Shown piece after piece: positions 33,833 through 42,961 of a stretch of DNA of 64,000 nt. How positions within the stretch are numbered: the stretch's first letter is position 1; every line of letters begins with the position of its first letter. The DNA is from Dechloromonas denitrificans (lineage in GTDB: Bacteria; Pseudomonadota; Gammaproteobacteria; Burkholderiales; Rhodocyclaceae). The position numbers were made by a program, and so were the translations under genes. The stretch is from the NCBI RefSeq assembly GCF_020510665.1, contig NZ_CP075187.1, forward strand, positions 62,001 through 126,000. The letters run 5' to 3'. A model generated the notes under the pieces. That model ran no database searches. It was not told where the DNA came from and saw nothing but the letters and a program-made list of their open reading frames with translations.

Positions 33833-35665
33833 ATGTCGCAGCAAACCGAAGACCAGGGCATGAACCTGCCCAACCCGGCAGAAATCGCCAAGACCTACGC
33901 TGAAGTCGCCCAGCGCGCCTCGCGCCTGATCACCCAGTTCATGGAAAAGAAAGCCAAGGACGGCGTCAATGCACCGTCCGACGAACTCGGCGTAGCCAAA
34001 GCCTTCATGGACCTGTCCTCGCGTCTGATGGCCAATCCGTACAAGATGGCCCAGACCCAGATGAACATGATGTGGGACTACTTCTCGCTGTGGCAGAACA
34101 CCACGATGAAGATGATGGGTGTCCCGGTCAACGCCGTCGCCGCCCCGAAAAAGGGTGACAACCGCTTCAAGGACCAGGAATGGGAAGAGCATTTCCTGTT
34201 CGACTTCGTCAAGCAATCCTACCTGATCACCGCCCGTCACCTGCATGACACCGTGGCCGGCACTGAAGGTCTCGACGAGCAGACGCAACAGAAGGTCAAC
34301 TTCTTCACCCGTCAGTACATCGACGCACTGTCGCCGTCCAACTTCGCGATGACCAATCCGGAAGTGTTCCGCGAAACCGTCAAGTCGCACGGCCAGAACC
34401 TGATCAAGGGCCTGAACAACCTGCTGCACGACGTCGAATCCGGTGACGGCCAGCTGCGCATCCGCATGACCGACACCTCGGCCTTCGAAATGGGCAAGAA
34501 CGTTGCCACGACGCCGGGTAAGGTGGTTTTCCAGAACGAACTGTTCCAGCTGATCCAGTACAACCCGACCACCCCGGAACAGAACAAGAAGCCTTTCCTG
34601 ATCGTTCCGCCGTGGATCAACAAGTACTACATCCTCGACCTGCGCGAGAAGAACTCGATGGTCAAGTGGGCGACCGACCAGGGACACACCACCTTCATCA
34701 TGTCCTGGACCAACCCGGACGAGAAGCTGGCCGCCAAGTCCTTCGAAAACTACCTGCTTGAAGGCTCGCTCGAAGCCATCAACCAGGTCTGTGCCCACAC
34801 CGGCGAAGACAGCGTCAATCTGGCCGGCTACTGCCTGGGCGGTACGCTGACCATGACCACGCTGGCCTACATGGCCGCCAAGAAGGACAAGCGCGCCAAT
34901 TCGGCCACCTTCTTCACGACCATGCTCGATTTCTCCGAGCCGGGCGAACTGGGCATCTTCCTCGATGAAGGTGCGGTTTCCGGTCTGGAAAAGAAGATGG
35001 CCGAACGCGGCTTCCTGGAAGGTTCGGAAATGGCCGGCACCTTCAACATGCTGCGCGCCAACGACCTGATCTGGTCCTTTGTGGTGAACAACTACCTGAT
35101 GGGCAAGGATCCGTTCCCGTTCGACCTGCTCTACTGGAACTCCGATTCGACCCGCATGCCGGCCGCGATGCACAGCTTCTACCTGCGCAACATGTACCTC
35201 GCCAACCTGCTGCGCGAACCGGGTGGCATCACGCTCGGCGGCGTCAAGATCGACATCAGCAAGGTCAAGACCCCGTGCTACTTCATCTCGACGATCGAAG
35301 ACCACATCGCACCGTGGAAGAGTACCTACATGGGCGCCCGCCTGCCGTCCGGCAATACCAAGTTCGTGCTCGGCGGCTCCGGCCACATCGCTGGTATCGT
35401 CAATCCGCCGGCGGCCAACAAGTATGGCTTCTGGACCAATGATGCAACCGACGGTAACCTGCCGGAAAGCCCGGATGACTTCCTGGCTGGCGCCACGCAG
35501 AACGCCGGTTCGTGGTGGACGCACTGGAATGCATGGGTCAACGCCCTGCCGGGTGGTTCGGCCAAGGTGCCGGCCCGCAAGCCGGAAGCCGGTGCCCTCA
35601 AGGTGATCGAAGATGCACCGGGCAGCTACGTCAAGTTCCGTCTGGATACGCAGAAAAAGGCTTGA
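33833..35665 (+). CDS. phaC: Class I poly(3-hydroxyalkanoate) synthase
   Basis: PhaC polymerises short-chain 3-hydroxyacyl-CoA into PHA granules. The 610-residue product has the lipase-like box GYCLGG with the catalytic Cys (NLAGYCLGGTLTMTT). The Asp is in STIEDHIAPW and the His in GGSGHIAGIVNPP. Length and motif are those of class I enzymes that work without PhaE/PhaR. GGGAG lies 7 nt before ATG 33833. Codon use is markedly C-ending, suggesting high expression. phaA/phaB are not adjacent. Confidence 0.94.
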   Translation: MSQQTEDQGMNLPNPAEIAKTYAEVAQRASRLITQFMEKKAKDGVNAPSDELGVAKAFMDLSSRLMANPYKMAQTQMNMMWDYFSLWQNTTMKMMGVPVNAVAAPKKGDNRFKDQEWEEHFLFDFVKQSYLITARHLHDTVAGTEGLDEQTQQKVNFFTRQYIDALSPSNFAMTNPEVFRETVKSHGQNLIKGLNNLLHDVESGDGQLRIRMTDTSAFEMGKNVATTPGKVVFQNELFQLIQYNPTTPEQNKKPFLIVPPWINKYYILDLREKNSMVKWATDQGHTTFIMSWTNPDEKLAAKSFENYLLEGSLEAINQVCAHTGEDSVNLAGYCLGGTLTMTTLAYMAAKKDKRANSATFFTTMLDFSEPGELGIFLDEGAVSGLEKKMAERGFLEGSEMAGTFNMLRANDLIWSFVVNNYLMGKDPFPFDLLYWNSDSTRMPAAMHSFYLRNMYLANLLREPGGITLGGVKIDISKVKTPCYFISTIEDHIAPWKSTYMGARLPSGNTKFVLGGSGHIAGIVNPPAANKYGFWTNDATDGNLPESPDDFLAGATQNAGSWWTHWNAWVNALPGGSAKVPARKPEAGALKVIEDAPGSYVKFRLDTQKKA

Positions 35666-35685
35666 TGCCCTGATGGGCTGACAGC

Positions 35686-35715
35686 AAAACGGGAGGCCGA
35701 GGCCTCCCGTTTTTT
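35686..35715 (+). terminator. Intrinsic terminator of phaC
   Basis: AAAACGGGAGGC and GCCTCCCGTTTT form a perfect stem around a short loop, ending in a T-run on the plus strand, 20 nt after the phaC stop. The A-run on the other side means it could also end minus-strand transcripts of ubiT. Confidence 0.92.
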
Positions 35716-35773
35716 ATTGTCTGCTTGTCGCTGGAAATATGGCTGTGCGTCGCAGTCGACCGCAGGATTTCAG

Positions 35774-36226
35774 TTAGCGGCCGAACCTCGGCAGTTGCGG
35801 CAGGCTGGGCCACTCGATGGCATCGAGCATGTTTTTGACGATCAGGCCCAGTTCCGTATCGCCAGTGATTTCGAGTTCACGGCTGAAAAACAGGGTGTCT
35901 GGATCTTCCTGGCGGGCAATCAGCTGCAGGTAAGCCGAGAGATTGGCGGCAAATGCCAGATCGGGCTCACGTTCCGGGCGAAAAATTGGCCGGAAAAGAC
36001 CATCGCGAAAAGTGTACGAGGCTTCGCCGCCGGTATCGAGCACTCGGACCCGGAAAATCTTGTCTTCCAGCGCGGTCAACCCGTCTTCCGGCAGCAATTT
36101 CATTTTCAGTGCAGCATTCAGGCCAGCAACCAGAACCAGGGCGTGCGGCCATTGCGGCAGTTTCTGGCCGAGGCTGGCGACAAAAGCGGGCAAGCGGAAC
36201 TTCGGAATGGTGAAATCGGTGCTCAT
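35774..36226 (-). CDS. ubiT: SCP2-domain ubiquinone biosynthesis accessory factor UbiT
   Basis: A 150-residue protein with a sterol carrier protein 2 (SCP2) domain, which binds ubiquinone intermediates during O2-independent synthesis. It has no membrane segment. Family features are the N-terminal proline-rich lead and [17 protein letters not shown], then [21 protein letters not shown]. Start ATG 36226 overlaps the ubiV stop by 4 nt, so it is the third gene of a ubiU-ubiV-ubiT operon. Confidence 0.88.
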   Translation of the reverse strand: MSTDFTIPKFRLPAFVASLGQKLPQWPHALVLVAGLNAALKMKLLPEDGLTALEDKIFRVRVLDTGGEASYTFRDGLFRPIFRPEREPDLAFAANLSAYLQLIARQEDPDTLFFSRELEITGDTELGLIVKNMLDAIEWPSLPQLPRFGR

Positions 36227-37131
36227 GCGCTGGCTCCCAGTTGGGCAAGGGCTTGTGTGTGGCGCTGGACGATGCCGGCATCGCCGAACCAGTATCCATC
36301 GACCAGACCGCAATCATCCCAGTGCCCGGTAGTGATGCTGACGGCCTGACCTCGTCGGGCTTGATCAAAGGCCGCGATGATTTCATCCATGTGCTGCTTT
36401 TGCGGGCTGATCCGGGCGATATCGATACCCATCTGCAACATGTCGGGAATTTCGTGCAGCAGGTTGTAGCTCTGCGCCGACATGGTCTGAATCCCGTTGA
36501 TGTTCAGGAAGGGTTGTCCTTCACGGGTCTTCAGGGTCAATCCCTCGCTGTGGTCGAGGCATTTGAACTGGCAGTCATCCTTGTTCAGATCATAGTGGCG
36601 CGCCGTGAAACAGCGTGCCGAGAACGCCAGCGGAATCCGGCCATAGACGAAAACTTCGGTTTCGATGCCGGCTGGCTTGCTGGCGTGCAGCGTGTCGACC
36701 AGCGTCCGAGTGGCCTCAAGGGGCGGTACCCAGCGTTTCAGGCCGTAGCGGGCGTAGGTCGCCAGGGTGGCTTCGTTGTAAATATTCAGGTGCGGTCCGG
36801 CGACGAAATTGCTGCCGTGCACGAGGTTGACCGCGCCAAGGTCATTGGCTTCGAGCATGCAACCCGCATCGTCGATCAGTCGGCGCAGCGCTTTCAGGTC
36901 GCTTTCCGACTCAAGCAGTGCCTGGGCGGAAACCACGACCTGCTTACCGGCATCGGTCAGGTCGCGGGCCAGTCCGACCCAGTCGGCCGTCCGCAGTTGT
37001 TGGCGGCGGGAGCAGACAACTTCGCCGACGTAGATGATGTCGATGGCCGGGTTCTGTGCCATCTGGGCGTAGAACTCCATGACTTCGGCCTTGGGCCAGA
37101 AGTAGAGCAGGGGACCGAGCGATAATTTCAT
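36223..37131 (-). CDS. ubiV: O2-independent ubiquinone hydroxylase subunit UbiV (U32 peptidase-like)
   Basis: UbiV forms a heterodimer with UbiU that hydroxylates ubiquinone precursors without oxygen. The 302-residue product has the U32 fold ([14 protein letters not shown]). The cysteines expected to hold a 4Fe-4S cluster are visible: VVCSRRQ, and [19 protein letters not shown] with C-x12-C-x3-C. It sits 10 nt after the ubiU stop and overlaps ubiT by 4 nt. Confidence 0.92.
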   Translation of the reverse strand: MKLSLGPLLYFWPKAEVMEFYAQMAQNPAIDIIYVGEVVCSRRQQLRTADWVGLARDLTDAGKQVVVSAQALLESESDLKALRRLIDDAGCMLEANDLGAVNLVHGSNFVAGPHLNIYNEATLATYARYGLKRWVPPLEATRTLVDTLHASKPAGIETEVFVYGRIPLAFSARCFTARHYDLNKDDCQFKCLDHSEGLTLKTREGQPFLNINGIQTMSAQSYNLLHEIPDMLQMGIDIARISPQKQHMDEIIAAFDQARRGQAVSITTGHWDDCGLVDGYWFGDAGIVQRHTQALAQLGASA

Positions 37132-37141
37132 GCGAACTCCT

Positions 37142-38149
37142 TCAGCGCCACGGACGGTTGTAGGCGCCGAGCGTGGCCTGGCTGCCTTCTGATACTTTGG
37201 ACAGCTCGGCCTGCCAGGCCGGTTTCACGTGGAACCGTTCACTGCCGTCGCGCAGCGAATCGAGCGCCGCCCGCAGGGTGCGTGTGACCTGGGTGACATA
37301 AGCCGGGCTGCGCTGGCGTCCTTCGACCTTGATGGCCTTGACGCCGATCTTGATGATTTCCGGCAGGATGGAAACGACGTTGAGGCTGGTCGGCTCTTCC
37401 AGTGCGTAATAAGTTTCGCCCTGAACCTCGAAACGACCTTTGCAGAGCGTCGGGTAGCCGGCCGGTTCGTCGTCGCCGAAGCGATCGATGAGAATGCCGT
37501 TGAGGCGGGTTTCCATCGTGCCGGGCTGTTTGTCCCACTTGACGTACTTGGCGGGCGAGCAGGCGCCGACCGTATTGGGCGATTCGCCACAGGCGTAGGA
37601 AGAAAGCCAGCATCGGCCTTCGTTCATGACGCAAAGACTGCCAAAACCGAAAACTTCGATTTCAACGGTGGTGTGCTTGATCACGTGTTCAACCTGGGCC
37701 AGCGTCAAGACGCGCGGCAACACGGCACGGCGAATGCCGAACTCGCGCTGGCAGAAATTGATTGCCTCGTAACTGGTCGCCGAGCCTTGGACCGAAAGGT
37801 GCAAACGCTGCTGTGGATGGCGCTGGCGGGCGTAATCGAGCAAACCGACGTCGGCCAGGATAATGGCATCGACACCCTGGTCGACCGCGGCATCAACGGC
37901 TTTGTACCAGTCGGCAACACGGCCGGCCTGGGCAAAGGTATTGATCGCCAGCAGCACTTCGCAACCTTTGGCATGGGCGTAACGAATGCCTTCGCTCATG
38001 GTTTTCTGGTCGAAGTTCAAGCCGGCAAAGTTGCGGGCGTTGGTATCGTTCTTGAAGCCGAGGTAGACGGCATTGGCGCCATTATCAACGGCAGCCTTGA
38101 GTGCCGGCAGGCTGCCGGCCGGGCAAATAAGGTCGGGCAGGGAGCTCAT
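37142..38149 (-). CDS. ubiU: O2-independent ubiquinone hydroxylase subunit UbiU (U32 peptidase-like)
   Basis: UbiU is the partner of UbiV. The 335-residue product starts [20 protein letters not shown] and has the Fe-S cysteines in [19 protein letters not shown] and [14 protein letters not shown] 38149 is chosen because AGGA lies upstream and the family begins there; an in-frame extension from 38191 would run into the promoter. The codons for RFHVKP contain a parS-like 16-mer. An FNR-like box lies 55 bp upstream. Confidence 0.93.
   Translation of the reverse strand: MSSLPDLICPAGSLPALKAAVDNGANAVYLGFKNDTNARNFAGLNFDQKTMSEGIRYAHAKGCEVLLAINTFAQAGRVADWYKAVDAAVDQGVDAIILADVGLLDYARQRHPQQRLHLSVQGSATSYEAINFCQREFGIRRAVLPRVLTLAQVEHVIKHTTVEIEVFGFGSLCVMNEGRCWLSSYACGESPNTVGACSPAKYVKWDKQPGTMETRLNGILIDRFGDDEPAGYPTLCKGRFEVQGETYYALEEPTSLNVVSILPEIIKIGVKAIKVEGRQRSPAYVTQVTRTLRAALDSLRDGSERFHVKPAWQAELSKVSEGSQATLGAYNRPWR
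37221..37236. other. parS-like ParB-binding site inside ubiU
   Basis: GGTTTCACGTGGAACC matches the parS core at all 14 positions (GTTTCACGTGGAAC). On the minus strand it encodes RFHVKP of UbiU. It is the third such site in the window. Confidence 0.72.
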
Positions 38150-38176
38150 GGGGGCATCCTGAAGGTCAAGCGTGGA

Positions 38177-38217
38177 AGTATAGCCAGCCATCCGGTCAGG
38201 CCATTGATCCTGGTCAA
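38177..38217 (-). promoter_or_regulatory. FNR/Anr-type anaerobic promoter of ubiUVT
   Basis: TTGAT-CCTG-GTCAA at 38204-38217 matches the FNR consensus TTGAT-N4-ATCAA at 9 of 10 positions. On the minus strand a TATACT -10 lies at 38182-38177. With a start near 38169-38170 the box is centred about 41 bp upstream, the classic class II activator position, and leaves a leader of about 20 nt before ubiU. The box could also act on the divergent kinase gene. Confidence 0.78.
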
Positions 38218-38266
38218 ATGCCTGGTTCGTGCTAGGATCGTAGATCGTTATTCAACATCGCGCGCC

Positions 38267-39997
38267 ATGTCGGAAATGACCGATCCGCCTGCCAGACCCA
38301 CGCTCAAAGCGCCGCTTGAGGGGTTCGCCAAACCTGCGTTTCGTGTTGGCTTGACGGTCGCGCTGTTTCTTGCCCTCTTTCCGCCGGCTATTTATTTTCT
38401 GCTCGAATACGGTCGGGTAACCGAGCAGGTTGCCACCGAGGCGCGGGCCCAGGCGAATCTGGCTTCCCGAGTCGTGGCGCGGAATCCGGCTGGCTGGACG
38501 GTGGCGGCTGATAGCCTGGTCGAAGCGATGGTGGACGTTCGTCATCCGGCGCATCAAAGCCAGGTCGAGGCGGTGGGTGGTGGCTTGATCATGACGACAG
38601 GCAGCCCGCAACCGTGGCCCAGTGTTGCGGCAACGGCAGATTTTCTTTCCCGAGGTTCGGCGGTGGGCGCTGTCACGGTCAACGCCTCGATTCGACGTGA
38701 AATTGGCGAGGCCCTGTTGATTTCACTCGGTAGCGGCTTACTTGGCCTGCTGATTTTTTTCCCCTTTTATCGTTTGCATCTGGCCAGCCTGCGCAAGGCC
38801 AGTTCGGTGCTGGCGCGCAGCGAAGAGCGGTTTCGCGTACTGGCGATGATTTCTTCCGACTGGGTGTGGGAACAGGACGCTGATTTTCGTTTTACAGACA
38901 TGTCTTCCGGGCTGATGCGTGCCGGATTGATCAATACGTCGACCCTGGGTAAAACCCGCTGGGAGCTGCCCATTTTATTCGCTGAAAACGACTGGGTGGC
39001 ACACAAGGCCGATCTCAATGCTCATCGCCCATTTTCAGATCTCGAATATCCAATCAAAACAGAAGCAGGAGCGATTCACTGGTTCAGCATTTCAGGCGCC
39101 CCTACCTTCGATGCCGCTGGCAAATTCACCGGTTACCGGGGAACCGGGCGCGACATTACGCGGGCCAAGGCGGCGGAAGCCGAGTTGCGAGAGCATCGTG
39201 ACCATCTTCAGGAACTGGTCGATGCCCGGACGGCCGATCTCGTTCATGCCAAGGAAACGGCTGAGCGGGCCAGCCGGGCAAAATCCGAATTTCTCTCGAA
39301 CATGTCGCATGAACTCCGGACGCCGCTGCATGGCATTCTTTCAGGTGCCCGGCTGGGGGGCGACAAGGTAGGCAAGGCAGATGAGGCGCGTTTGCGCGAA
39401 TATTTCAGAATCATTCACGAGAGCGGTACCCGCTTGCTGATCTTGCTGAACGATTTGCTTGACCTCTCCAAACTCGAAGCCGGGCGGATGGTCATGCACC
39501 GTCAGGCGATGGATCTGGAGGTGCTGGTGCGGCGTATTGCCCTTGAATTACATGCTGTTTTTGAAATGCGCAACCTGCAATTGCGTGTTGAGGTCAGTGG
39601 AGACGCGCAGATCAATGGCGACCCTGAACGTATCGGGCAAGTTGTGCGTAATCTCATGTCGAATGCCAGCAAATATTCCCCGCTGGGCGGCACGATCACC
39701 CTGTTGCTCGACAAGGCCAGCCTTGGCACGGATGCTGTGCCTGCCGTACGGCTGCGTGTCGAGGATCAAGGGCCGGGAATTCCCGAGGGCGAACTGGAAA
39801 GTATTTTCGAAAAATTCGTCCAAAGCTCACAAACGATGACCGGTGCAGGCGGAACGGGATTGGGGCTGGCTATCTGCCACGAAATCGTTACGCAACATTG
39901 CGGTATGATCTACGCAGAAAATCGCGCCGCTGGCGGCGCCTGTCTGACGGCCCTGCTTCCCGCACAAAATCTCGATTCCTACGAAATCAATCACTGA
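38267..39997 (+). CDS. Membrane sensor histidine kinase with PAS domain
   Basis: A 576-residue kinase. Two membrane segments (about residues 26-48 and 148-172) enclose a periplasmic domain of about 100 residues. A PAS domain (SSDWVWEQDADFRFTDMSS) and a coiled coil follow. The kinase core has the H box FLSNMSHELRTPLHG, N box NLMSNASKYSP, G1 VEDQGPGIPE and G2 GTGLGLAIC. No receiver is fused. The next gene, 1 nt away, encodes the probable partner. The start ATG at 38267 is chosen because TM1 follows; a farther upstream frame lies inside ubiU. Confidence 0.88.
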   Translation: MSEMTDPPARPTLKAPLEGFAKPAFRVGLTVALFLALFPPAIYFLLEYGRVTEQVATEARAQANLASRVVARNPAGWTVAADSLVEAMVDVRHPAHQSQVEAVGGGLIMTTGSPQPWPSVAATADFLSRGSAVGAVTVNASIRREIGEALLISLGSGLLGLLIFFPFYRLHLASLRKASSVLARSEERFRVLAMISSDWVWEQDADFRFTDMSSGLMRAGLINTSTLGKTRWELPILFAENDWVAHKADLNAHRPFSDLEYPIKTEAGAIHWFSISGAPTFDAAGKFTGYRGTGRDITRAKAAEAELREHRDHLQELVDARTADLVHAKETAERASRAKSEFLSNMSHELRTPLHGILSGARLGGDKVGKADEARLREYFRIIHESGTRLLILLNDLLDLSKLEAGRMVMHRQAMDLEVLVRRIALELHAVFEMRNLQLRVEVSGDAQINGDPERIGQVVRNLMSNASKYSPLGGTITLLLDKASLGTDAVPAVRLRVEDQGPGIPEGELESIFEKFVQSSQTMTGAGGTGLGLAICHEIVTQHCGMIYAENRAAGGACLTALLPAQNLDSYEINH

Positions 39998-39998
39998 T

Positions 39999-40895
39999 AT
40001 GTCCAAAGAGCGCGTACTGGTTGTCGATGACGAGCAACTCAATCTATTCATCATCGATGAGTTTCTCGAACAGGAAGAGCTTGAGCTTGAGTCTCATACC
40101 GATCCATTGCAGGCCTGGGAAAGCCTGCAGGCGCCCGGCAGTGATTTTTCGCTGGTGGTGCTCGACCGGATGATGCCGGGGCTTGATGGCATGGAACTGC
40201 TCCGTCGCATGAAGCGTGAACCGCGCTTCGCCGATATTCCGGTAATCATGCAGACGGCGGCTTCTTCACCGGATCAGGTGCGTGAGGGGTTGGAGGCCGG
40301 GGCTTATTACTACCTGACCAAGCCTTATGAGCCGGAAGCACTGATTTCCATCGTTCGGGCAGCGCTTGATGATCGTCGTGGGCGCAGCCAGTTGCGCACG
40401 CGCGCAGCGCGCCTGGAAGACGCGCAAAGACTGATTTCGACGGTTGAATACCGGTTTGTCACGCTGGCCGATGTCAGCAGCCTGGTGCCGATTCTGGCCG
40501 GCCTGTGTCCGGTACCGGATGTCGCTGCGCCGGGCTTGTCGGATCTCATGGTCAACGCGGTTGAACACGGCAATCTCGGGGTGACTTACCAGGAAAAATC
40601 CCTTTTGCGCTGGGAAGGCGACTGGGAGGCAGAGATTGAACGGCGCCTTGTCCTGCCGCAGTTTGCGCACCGCTATGCCACGGTCAGGGCGGAGCGTTTG
40701 CCTCGCGGTGTGGTGTTCACCATCACGGATCAGGGCGATGGTTTCGATTGGAGCAAATATCTGGCCTTTGATCCGGACCGTGCATTCGATCCGAACGGAC
40801 GTGGTATTGCCATGGCCAAGATGATGAGCTTTTCACGGCTCGAATATCTCGGCAAGGGTAATGTGGTTGTCGCAACCGTCAGCCTCGACGGTTGA
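39999..40895 (+). CDS. Response regulator: receiver fused to RsbW-like ATPase
   Basis: A 298-residue protein. Residues about 4-125 are a receiver domain with VLVVDDEQ (acidic pair), phospho-Asp in VVLDRMMPG, Thr in MQTAA and Lys in TKPYEP. The C-terminal half is an HATPase of the anti-sigma-factor (RsbW) type with N box SDLMVNAVEHGNLG, G1 ITDQGDGFDW and G2 NGRGIAMAKMM. So the output may be Ser/Thr kinase or anti-sigma activity rather than DNA binding. It is coupled to the kinase gene 1 nt upstream. The substrate is not in the window. Confidence 0.85.
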   Translation: MSKERVLVVDDEQLNLFIIDEFLEQEELELESHTDPLQAWESLQAPGSDFSLVVLDRMMPGLDGMELLRRMKREPRFADIPVIMQTAASSPDQVREGLEAGAYYYLTKPYEPEALISIVRAALDDRRGRSQLRTRAARLEDAQRLISTVEYRFVTLADVSSLVPILAGLCPVPDVAAPGLSDLMVNAVEHGNLGVTYQEKSLLRWEGDWEAEIERRLVLPQFAHRYATVRAERLPRGVVFTITDQGDGFDWSKYLAFDPDRAFDPNGRGIAMAKMMSFSRLEYLGKGNVVVATVSLDG

Positions 40896-41852
40896 TCAGC
40901 GGCTGATGATCGTCGGCCTGTAGCCCAGGGCTGCCTGTATTTTCTCGGCGGTACGATCGGCATCGCTCCGGCTGGCATAAGGTCCGAGTTGCAGTCGGTG
41001 CATGCCGTTGCCGGGCTGGATGAACATGCGTTCATTGATCCATTCCAGTTCGCGCGCGAGATGATTTTTCAGGTTCTCGGCATTGTCTACGTTGGCGAAC
41101 GCGCCAAGCTGCAGATAAATACCTTTCGGTGCCGGTTTGTCATCGAGCAGCGGCTTTTGTGCCATCTCACCGATGTCATCCGGCCGGGCTACTTTGGCGG
41201 GCGGCGAGACCTGGTTGTAGGCTGTCCCGGCATATTCGCCCGGGATGATCGCTTCGACTTCAACTTGCCCGCTGCCACCGTTGATCAAACCCAGCTTGTA
41301 GGCGGCAGTGTAGGAAAGATCGATGACCCGGTCGGCGTGGAAAGGACCGCGGTCGGTAATCCGCACCACGACCGATTTGCCGCTTTGGATATTGGTGACC
41401 CGAACGTATGACGGCAGGGCCAGTGTGGGGTGAGCGGCGGTCATCGCAAACATGTCGTACGGTTCACCGATCGATGTTTTCTGCCCGTGGAATTTTTTGC
41501 CATACCAACTGGCAATGCCGCGCGTTTTGTAGGGACGAACACTGTTGTTCGGAACGTATTCCTTGCCCAGTACAACATAGGGTTTGGTGGCCGGCTTGTG
41601 CAGCGGCTCCCACTTGGGTTCGGCGTCAGGGATGTCGTCCAGTCCGTCCGGAATTTCATCGGCCGGGCCGTCATCCTTGTAGAAGCCGCCACCCCGTTTG
41701 AGCACTGCGCCTGGTTTTCGGGTGGGCGTCGGCGATTTCGAAAACGGCCCTTTGGCGGTGTCGACCGTGCCATCCGGCAGGTGGGGCGAGGTGCTGCCGC
41801 AGGCTGCCAGCAGCAGTAGCGAAACCAGGCCGAGTGCTGTTCTGAGGCTCAT
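40896..41852 (-). CDS. rlpA: RlpA septal lytic transglycosylase lipoprotein with SPOR domain
   Basis: RlpA cleaves naked glycan strands and binds septal peptidoglycan. The 318-residue product has a lipoprotein signal (LVSLLLLAACGS, lipidated Cys). The double-psi barrel RlpA core is RGIASWYGKKFHGQKTSIGE and RITDRGPFHADRVIDLSYTA, with the catalytic Asp in TDRG. A C-terminal SPOR domain follows (GIYLQLGAFANVDNAENL). Start ATG 41852 overlaps the rodA stop by 4 nt. It ends the mre-mrdA-rodA-rlpA cluster. Confidence 0.92.
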   Translation of the reverse strand: MSLRTALGLVSLLLLAACGSTSPHLPDGTVDTAKGPFSKSPTPTRKPGAVLKRGGGFYKDDGPADEIPDGLDDIPDAEPKWEPLHKPATKPYVVLGKEYVPNNSVRPYKTRGIASWYGKKFHGQKTSIGEPYDMFAMTAAHPTLALPSYVRVTNIQSGKSVVVRITDRGPFHADRVIDLSYTAAYKLGLINGGSGQVEVEAIIPGEYAGTAYNQVSPPAKVARPDDIGEMAQKPLLDDKPAPKGIYLQLGAFANVDNAENLKNHLARELEWINERMFIQPGNGMHRLQLGPYASRSDADRTAEKIQAALGYRPTIISR

Positions 41853-42961
41853 TTCTTGACCAGCATCCGATGGGTGTGGATCGACATCAGAATGCCAATC
41901 CCGAGGAACAGGGTGACCAGTGCGGTACCGCCGTAGCTCATGAAGGGAAGCGGAACACCGACGACGGGCAGAATGCCGCTGACCATGCCCATATTGATGA
42001 AGGCGTAGGTGAAGAAGCCCAGTGTGATGGCCCCGGCCAACAGTCTGGAGAACAGTGTCGGCGCAGCCGAGGCGATCATCAGGCCACGACCGATCAGCAG
42101 GATGTAGAGGAAAACCAGCAGGGCATTGCCCAATAATCCCCATTCCTCGGAGTAGACCGCGAAAATGAAATCAGTGTGTTTTTCCGGGATGAATTCGAGG
42201 TGAGTCTGCGTACCGTTCAGATAGCCTTTGCCGATCGGGCCGCCGGAGCCGATGGCAATGGTCGACTGAATGATGTGATAGCCCGAACCCAGCGGGTCAG
42301 TGGTTGGGTCTATCAGGGTCATGATGCGTTTGCGCTGGTAGTCGTGCAGCATGTGCCAGAGAAAAGGCGCTGCTGCAGCTCCGGCGGTGATCAAGCCAAG
42401 AATCACTTTCCACGGCAGGCCGGCAAAGAAGATGACGTAGAAACCGGCCGCGCCGACGAGCAGGGCGGTGCCGAGGTCAGGCTGTTTGGCAATCAGGGCG
42501 AAAGGGATGAGCAAGAGCAGTGATGCAACGATGTAATGCTTGAATTTGAGCGTGGCTTCGTATTTCTGGAAGTACCAGGCAAGCATCAACGGCATGCCGA
42601 TTTTCATGATTTCGGAGGGTTGAATCCGTGTGAAGCCGAGTGGTAGCCAGCGTTTTGCGCCATTGACCTTGATCCCGAAAAGAAACACGGCAACCAGCAG
42701 GATGACGCCGATGACGTAGAGCGGGATGGCAAAGCTCATCAGTTTCTGGGGCGGCAGGCGGGAGACGAACCACATGATGACCATGGCGACCCCCATGTTG
42801 CCGGCTTGCGAAAACATCCGCTGATTACCGTCAATGGTTGCCGAATGTACCGTGGCAAGTCCAATCGCCATGATCGCCATGGTGATGAACAGCAGTGGAA
42901 AGTCGATGTGGGCAATCAATTGTTGCCAGCCGCGCCTGAGCGAACCAACGACGTCAATCAT
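41849..42961 (-). CDS. rodA: Peptidoglycan glycosyltransferase RodA (SEDS family)
   Basis: RodA polymerises lateral-wall glycan with PBP2. The 370-residue protein has about ten membrane segments and SEDS motifs: RFPS-like VSRLPPQKLMSFAI, KVNGAKRWLPLGFTRIQPSE and FIFAVYSEEWGLLG, then GVPLPFMSYGGTALVTLF. The catalytic Asp lies in the large loop region. Overlap with mrdA (start 42961, stop 42958) shows coupling. Confidence 0.95.
   Translation of the reverse strand: MIDVVGSLRRGWQQLIAHIDFPLLFITMAIMAIGLATVHSATIDGNQRMFSQAGNMGVAMVIMWFVSRLPPQKLMSFAIPLYVIGVILLVAVFLFGIKVNGAKRWLPLGFTRIQPSEIMKIGMPLMLAWYFQKYEATLKFKHYIVASLLLLIPFALIAKQPDLGTALLVGAAGFYVIFFAGLPWKVILGLITAGAAAAPFLWHMLHDYQRKRIMTLIDPTTDPLGSGYHIIQSTIAIGSGGPIGKGYLNGTQTHLEFIPEKHTDFIFAVYSEEWGLLGNALLVFLYILLIGRGLMIASAAPTLFSRLLAGAITLGFFTYAFINMGMVSGILPVVGVPLPFMSYGGTALVTLFLGIGILMSIHTHRMLVKK

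Noticed and set aside
41853..42143. N-terminal extension of rlpA into rodA
   Set aside because: The open frame lies wholly inside rodA. The lipoprotein signal starts at 41852 with an ATGA overlap typical of this genome.
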